This document shows, piece after piece, positions 57,584 through 61,155 of a stretch of 61,155 bases of DNA. The DNA comes from Saccharopolyspora shandongensis (GTDB lineage: Bacteria; Actinomycetota; Actinomycetes; Mycobacteriales; Pseudonocardiaceae). The position numbers were made by a program, and so were the translations under genes. Below the pieces are notes generated by a model. That model was not told the origin of the DNA and ran no database searches. It saw nothing but the letters and a program-made list of their open reading frames with translations. The stretch lies in the NCBI RefSeq assembly GCF_900106995.1, contig NZ_FNOK01000059.1:1-61155 (forward strand), read 5' to 3'. Position 1 is the first letter of the stretch, and each line of letters begins with the position of its first letter.

Positions 57584-59005
57584 ATGAGTTCTCCAACCGG
57601 ACACGAGCTCGATCCCACCTTCTACCGCAGCCCGGGCGACGCCATCGCAGCGCCCGCCGAACGCCTGGCCTACGTCGTCGCGTTCGACCGGTCCGGACAG
57701 CAGCCGGACGCGCTCACCGTCGTCGACACCGATCCGGAGTCGGCGAGCTTCGGGCGGGTGGTCGGCTGGGCCGACCTGCCGACCCGGGGCGACGAACTGC
57801 ACCACTTCGGCTGGAACGCGTGCAGCAGCGCGTTCGCCCACGCCGGACACCACACCGACGGCCTGCAGCGCCGCTACCTGCTGCTACCCGGGTTGCGGTC
57901 GTCGAACGTGCACATCTACGACACCCATCCCGACCCGCGGCAGCCGAGGCTGGTGCGGACCGTGACGGCCGAGGAGCTCGCGACCAAGGCCGGCTACTCC
58001 CGGCCGCACACGCTGCACTGCGGCCCGGACGGGATCTACCTCTCCTGCCTCGGCGGCGCGAACGGGGACGACGGACCCGGCGGCATCGCGGTGCTCGACC
58101 ACGACACGTTCGACGTCGTGCGCGCGTGGGAGACCGACCGCGGGCCGCAGCGCCTGGCCTACGACGCCTGGTGGCACCTCAACCAGAACACCCTGATCAC
58201 CAGCGAGTGGGGCACGCCGTCGATGATCGAGGACGGGGTCGTCCCGGAACGGCTGCTGAACAACGAGTACGGCCACGCCCTGCACTTCTGGGACCTGGCG
58301 GAGGGCCGCCACCGGCAGCGCGTGGACCTCGGCGCGCAGCACCAGATGGTGCTGGAGCTGCGGCCGTCGCACGACCCGGGCGCCACCTGGGGCTTCGCCG
58401 GCGTGGTGGTCAGCACCGAGGACCTGTCGGCTTCGGTCTGGCGCTGGCACCGCGAGAACGGCGACTGGCAGGCCGACAAGGTGATCACCGTCCCCGCCGA
58501 GCCGGCCCCGGCCGAGGAGCTCCCGCCCGCGCTGCAGCCCTTCGGCGCGGTGCCGCCGCTGGTCACCGACATCAACCTGTCCGTCGACGACCGGTTCCTG
58601 TACGTCTCGTGCTGGGGCACCGGCGAGCTGAAGCAGTACGACGTCAGCGATCCGGCGCGGCCCCGCGAGACCGGCTCGGTCCGCCTCGGCGGGATCACCG
58701 GTCGCGTGCCGCACCCGGCCGAGCCGGACCGGCCGCTGGCCGGCGGGCCGCAGATGGTCGAGGTCAGCCGCGACGGCCGGCGCATCTACCTGACGAACTC
58801 GCTGTACGGATCGTGGGACGACCAGTTCTACCCCGACGGCGTGGGCTCGTGGTTCGCCAAGCTGGACACCGACCCGGACGCGGGCGGCGGACTGGCGGTC
58901 GACGAGAGCTTCTTCCCGCACGGCGCGGAATTCCGCGGTCGGCGGGTCCACCAGGTGCGCCTGCAGGGCGGCGACGCCTCCTCGGACTCCTACTGCTACC
59001 CATGA
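57584..59005 (+). CDS. Selenium-binding protein 56 family (methanethiol oxidase-like)
   Basis: A 473-residue SBP56 protein. Characteristic parts are ELHHFGWNACSSAF at 71-84 (the CSSC-like motif, here CSSA, with its first Cys at 80), KAGYSRPHTLHCGPDGIYLS, EWGTPSMIEDGV, YGHALHFWDL, LVTDINLSVDDRFLYVSCWG and GGPQMVEVSRDGRRIYLTNS. Members in bacteria and humans oxidise methanethiol to formaldehyde, hydrogen peroxide and sulphide using copper and His ligands. Loss of the second Cys is noted. ATG 57584 has GAGGAGA upstream. Confidence 0.88.
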   Translation: MSSPTGHELDPTFYRSPGDAIAAPAERLAYVVAFDRSGQQPDALTVVDTDPESASFGRVVGWADLPTRGDELHHFGWNACSSAFAHAGHHTDGLQRRYLLLPGLRSSNVHIYDTHPDPRQPRLVRTVTAEELATKAGYSRPHTLHCGPDGIYLSCLGGANGDDGPGGIAVLDHDTFDVVRAWETDRGPQRLAYDAWWHLNQNTLITSEWGTPSMIEDGVVPERLLNNEYGHALHFWDLAEGRHRQRVDLGAQHQMVLELRPSHDPGATWGFAGVVVSTEDLSASVWRWHRENGDWQADKVITVPAEPAPAEELPPALQPFGAVPPLVTDINLSVDDRFLYVSCWGTGELKQYDVSDPARPRETGSVRLGGITGRVPHPAEPDRPLAGGPQMVEVSRDGRRIYLTNSLYGSWDDQFYPDGVGSWFAKLDTDPDAGGGLAVDESFFPHGAEFRGRRVHQVRLQGGDASSDSYCYP

Positions 59006-59036
59006 CCCGCGACCGGACAAGGACGTTGATCCGAAG

Positions 59037-59642
59037 ATGACCTCCGCATTCGCCGTCACCTGGGACTACCGCTGCCCGTTCGCCCGCAACGCGCACGAGC
59101 ACCTGCTCACCGGCCTGGCCGCCGGGGCCGACTGGCAGGTCCGCTACCTGCCGTTCTCCCTCGGCCAGGCGCACGTCGAGGAGGGCCAGCCCAGCGTCTG
59201 GGAGAAACCCGAGCAGGACAGCGGGATCCTCGCTCTGCAGGCCGGTGTCGTGATCCGGGACGAGTTCCCGGACCGGTTCCCGGCCGTGCACCGCGCCCTG
59301 TTCGAGGCGCGGCACGACGAGGGCCTGCACCTCGAAGACCGCGCGGTGGTCGAGCGCGTCCTCACCGACCACGGCGTTCCCGCCGACGCGGTGTTCGCGC
59401 GCATCGGCGACGGTTCCGCGCTCGGGAAGGTGCGTGCCGAGCACGAGGAATTCGTTTCCTCGCACAGCGTTTGGGGCGTGCCGACCTTCATCGCCGACGA
59501 CCGGGCCGTGTTCGTCCGGCTGATGAACCGCGCCCCGCAGGGCGCCGACCCGGCGTCGTCGATCGCGACCGTCGAACGCGTGGTGGACCTGCTGGGCTGG
59601 GCCGACCTCAACGAGTTCAAGCACACGGCCATCCCGCGCTGA
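59037..59642 (+). CDS. DsbA-family thioredoxin-fold protein
   Basis: A 201-residue soluble protein of the DsbA/FrnE-like thioredoxin superfamily. It starts FAVTWDYRCPFARNAHEHLL, so the active site is CPFA: the first Cys is kept, the second is Ala. The cis-Pro loop is HSVWGVPTFIADD. It has no signal peptide. With a single Cys it cannot make or break disulphides alone; it may work like a glutathione/mycothiol transferase or an isomerase of the HCCA type. It follows the SBP56 gene by 31 bp and is probably co-transcribed. Confidence 0.82.
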   Translation: MTSAFAVTWDYRCPFARNAHEHLLTGLAAGADWQVRYLPFSLGQAHVEEGQPSVWEKPEQDSGILALQAGVVIRDEFPDRFPAVHRALFEARHDEGLHLEDRAVVERVLTDHGVPADAVFARIGDGSALGKVRAEHEEFVSSHSVWGVPTFIADDRAVFVRLMNRAPQGADPASSIATVERVVDLLGWADLNEFKHTAIPR

Positions 59643-59835
59643 CGTCCACAGTGCAGCGATCTCACATGCCGAAAACCGCCGCCGCCTTTTGTCCGATGTG
59701 GACCGCGGTCGGCGCCGTCGTCGAACACCGGGTGTGCTCGGATCGGCGCGAACGACGTAAAACACAGCGCTTCGGGAGTAACTTGCGACCGCGGTCATAG
59801 CGCAGCGGCGCTTTCGACGCGATGCTGTAGCGGCT

Positions 59836-60603
59836 ATGTGCTTCCCCGAGCAGCAAGCCCAGCCCCCGGCGCGAACGCGCTTCGCCGACTTCGAGTACCC
59901 CGAGGCCCCGTATCCCGGTGCGCGCCCGGACTTCTCGTTCGTCCAGCTCGACGGCATCGGTCATCCGCTCGCTCCGGACGACACCGCGCCGTCGGGCTGG
60001 CGGGTGCACGCCGCCGCGGCGGCGCAACCATGCCTCGACCGGTGGCTGGCGGACCGCGGTGCGGCTCCGCTCCGCGACCGGCGGGCGGTACTGGCCTATG
60101 GCTCGAACGCCTGCCCCTCGAAGATCACCTGGCTGCGGGAGCAGCTGGGACTGGCCGGGCCGGCGGTCGTGCTGCGCGCCCGTTGCACCGGCCTCGCGGC
60201 GGTCTGGGCAACGGGACTGCGGGCCAGGGGAGACGGCCAGCGTCCGGCGGTGCTGGCCGCCGCGCCGGGCATCGTCGAGCACCACGCGGTGTGGCTCGCA
60301 ACACCCGAACAGCGCCAAGTGCTCGACGAGTGCGAAGGGCGTGGTGCCCGCTACCGCCTGGTGTGCCTGCATGGTGCAGAGCGGATCGGGTTGGAGGACG
60401 GCAGTGAACTTCGGCACGTCCTGGCCTACGCGGGCGCGTCCCGCGAGCGCGCGCCGCTGCTGGTCGAGGGCCGCCCGGTGCGGTGCGCCGAAGTGGACCA
60501 GCGCGCCGCGCTGGGCCTTTCCGGTGCTCCGGCCGCCGGCGACGGGTTGGTGTGCGCGGAAATCACCGGCGAGCCGCCCGCCGCCCGCTGCGCGGATCGG
60601 TAG
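59836..60603 (+). CDS. Gamma-glutamylcyclotransferase-fold-like hypothetical protein
   Basis: A 255-residue protein with an N-terminal ~85-residue extension and a core that starts RRAVLAYGSNACPSKI. The YGSN block (88-91) is the substrate-binding loop of gamma-glutamylcyclotransferase-like proteins. The rest of the sequence (LVCLHGAERIGLEDGSELRH) is less typical, and the catalytic Glu is not obvious to me. It could act on a gamma-glutamyl amine or thiol, but this is only a fold-level guess. Confidence 0.55.
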   Translation: MCFPEQQAQPPARTRFADFEYPEAPYPGARPDFSFVQLDGIGHPLAPDDTAPSGWRVHAAAAAQPCLDRWLADRGAAPLRDRRAVLAYGSNACPSKITWLREQLGLAGPAVVLRARCTGLAAVWATGLRARGDGQRPAVLAAAPGIVEHHAVWLATPEQRQVLDECEGRGARYRLVCLHGAERIGLEDGSELRHVLAYAGASRERAPLLVEGRPVRCAEVDQRAALGLSGAPAAGDGLVCAEITGEPPAARCADR

Positions 60604-60623
60604 TCCGGCGCGGTGAGAGCAGT

Positions 60624-60652
60624 TTGACAATCCGTTGGGTCGGTTTCAGAAT
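60624..60652 (+). promoter_or_regulatory. Promoter of the ahcY leader
   Basis: A consensus -35 TTGACA at 60624-60629 and a -10 CAGAAT at 60647-60652, separated by exactly 17 bp, lie upstream of the riboswitch. The predicted transcription start is near 60659. Confidence 0.75.
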
Positions 60653-60703
60653 GTCCTCACGCCGGGTTTGACCGACACGATGCGCCACAACGGCGCGAGC
60701 GCT

Positions 60704-60778
60704 GGCTGAGAGGCGCTGCAACGGACTTTCGTCCGCCACGCTCAGCCGAGCCGCTAGAAGACCACGGTAAGGGCGCCT
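60704..60778 (+). promoter_or_regulatory. SAH riboswitch
   Basis: The sequence fits the S-adenosylhomocysteine riboswitch. P1 is GGCTGAG (60704-60710) with CTCAGCC (60741-60747). The conserved segment AGGCGCTGCAA (60711-60721) follows. P2 is CGGAC (60722-60726) with GTCCG (60731-60735), and then the conserved CCACG and the P1 3' strand. A pseudoknot pairs AGGCGC (60711-60716) with GCGCCT (60773-60778). The element precedes adenosylhomocysteinase, the known target of this class. Because the pseudoknot strand is also part of a terminator, SAH binding should favour transcription of ahcY. Confidence 0.85.
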
Positions 60779-60799
60779 CCTGCGGGAGGTGCTTTTTTT
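60773..60799 (+). terminator. Intrinsic terminator competing with the SAH riboswitch pseudoknot
   Basis: An 8-bp stem GCGCCTCC (60773-60780) with GGAGGTGC (60785-60792), one G-U pair, loop TGCG, followed by seven Ts (60793-60799). Its 5' arm contains the six bases used by the riboswitch pseudoknot, so the two structures cannot coexist. Confidence 0.88.
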
Positions 60800-60991
60800 G
60801 TGCGCGGCTTGAGATTGCGGCCCGGAGCCGATCTTCCGCGGTCGACGGTGGCCTGACGCCGCGACCGCACCGAATCCGACCGACGAGATCTCGCGGTTGC
60901 GCGCCCGAGTGCATTAGCAGATCGGGCCATCCCGGCGTTCCACTTTGGATGAATAGATCCGAATCATCAGTCCTGCAAGGGGAAGGTAGCG

Positions 60992-61155
60992 ATGAGCGTC
61001 AAGTTGCAGAAGGTCAATGGCCTTGAGTTCGCTGTCCGGGATTTGTCGTTGGCCGAGGCCGGTCGGCATCAGATCCGGTTGGCGGAGCATGAGATGCCGG
61101 GCCTGATGGCGACTCGCAAGGAGTATGCGGGTTCGCAGCCGTTGAAGGGTGCGCG
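60992..61155 (+). CDS. ahcY: Adenosylhomocysteinase, N-terminal part (cut by window edge)
   Basis: The first 54 residues are visible. The start VNGLEFAVRDLSLAEAGRHQ and the block RLAEHEMPGLMATRKEYAGS are typical of S-adenosylhomocysteine hydrolase, which splits SAH into homocysteine and adenosine. This clears the inhibitory by-product of all SAM-dependent methylations. ATG 60992 is preceded by AAGGGGAAGG. The codon usage in this part has more T and A at third positions than most neighbours. The leader is about 330 nt and contains the SAH riboswitch and terminator. Confidence 0.95.
   Translation, partial: MSVKLQKVNGLEFAVRDLSLAEAGRHQIRLAEHEMPGLMATRKEYAGSQPLKGA

Noticed and set aside
60682..60696. 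Hairpin GCGCC-ACAAC-GGCGC as part of the riboswitch
   Set aside because: It lies 5' of P1 and is not part of the known SAH riboswitch core; it may only help the leader to fold.
1..61155. tRNA, rRNA or CRISPR array
   Set aside because: No cloverleaf with conserved TTCGA arm, rRNA segment or regularly spaced repeat-spacer array was noticed by eye; a tRNAscan or Infernal run would settle small RNAs.

Overview
This 61 kb window is very GC-rich and gene-dense. It looks like the chromosome of a filamentous actinomycete, most likely Pseudonocardiaceae and Saccharopolyspora-like. That placement is an inference from gene content: a conservon (cvnABCD), an XRE/DUF397 pair, an F420-type luciferase-like oxidoreductase, a DivIVA-repeat protein and many regulator-plus-operon cassettes. 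Many genes start 6-7 nt after a TANNNT box, which suggests leaderless transcripts. No tRNA, rRNA, CRISPR array or large antibiotic cluster was seen. The only mobile DNA is an IS630-type transposase tail at the left edge.

Layout, left to right. 0-5 kb: transposase remnant, an MHYT membrane sensor, then the conservon. 5-8.3 kb: an asparagine operon (FadR-type regulator, permease, asparaginase) read leftwards. 8.5-9.05 kb: a frameshifted pseudogene. 9.2-11.5 kb: a YcxB-like membrane protein and a STAND/NB-ARC ATPase that carries a RHIM-like amyloid motif at its N-terminus and a polytopic membrane domain at its C-terminus. 11.7-18.5 kb: XRE regulator, aldo/keto reductase, exported PIG-L deacetylase, membrane protein, ARMT1-like protein. 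18.6-22 kb: an L-2-hydroxyglutarate cassette (transporter, LhgO, divergent GntR). 22-29 kb: PucR regulator, amidohydrolase, adenine-deaminase-like enzyme and an NMT1-type ABC importer, probably for a nucleobase-like compound. 29-36 kb: S4 RNA-binding protein, lipoprotein, XRE/DUF397 pair, DUF5996, GH15 glucanase, ureidoglycine aminohydrolase. 36-40 kb: HxlR regulator facing two fatty-acid beta-oxidation genes. 40-45 kb: SDR/TetR pair, LLM oxidoreductase, DinB, DUF427 and DivIVA-repeat proteins. 45-48.7 kb: metNIQ and a small membrane protein/TetR operon. 48.9-60.6 kb: GMC oxidoreductase with IclR, HrpB helicase, STAS protein, GAF-LuxR regulator, acyl-CoA synthetase, DUF1540, SBP56, DsbA-like and GGCT-like proteins. 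At the right edge lies the start of adenosylhomocysteinase, preceded by a promoter, an SAH riboswitch and an overlapping intrinsic terminator.

The two most interesting items are the SAH riboswitch, whose pseudoknot strand is also the 5' arm of a terminator (so SAH should turn ahcY on by antitermination), and the RHIM-like/NB-ARC/membrane protein, a candidate immune or cell-death ATPase with an unusual fused membrane output. Other regulatory observations are palindromic operators placed on promoters of the L-2-hydroxyglutarate, XRE/DUF397, TetR and HxlR cassettes.
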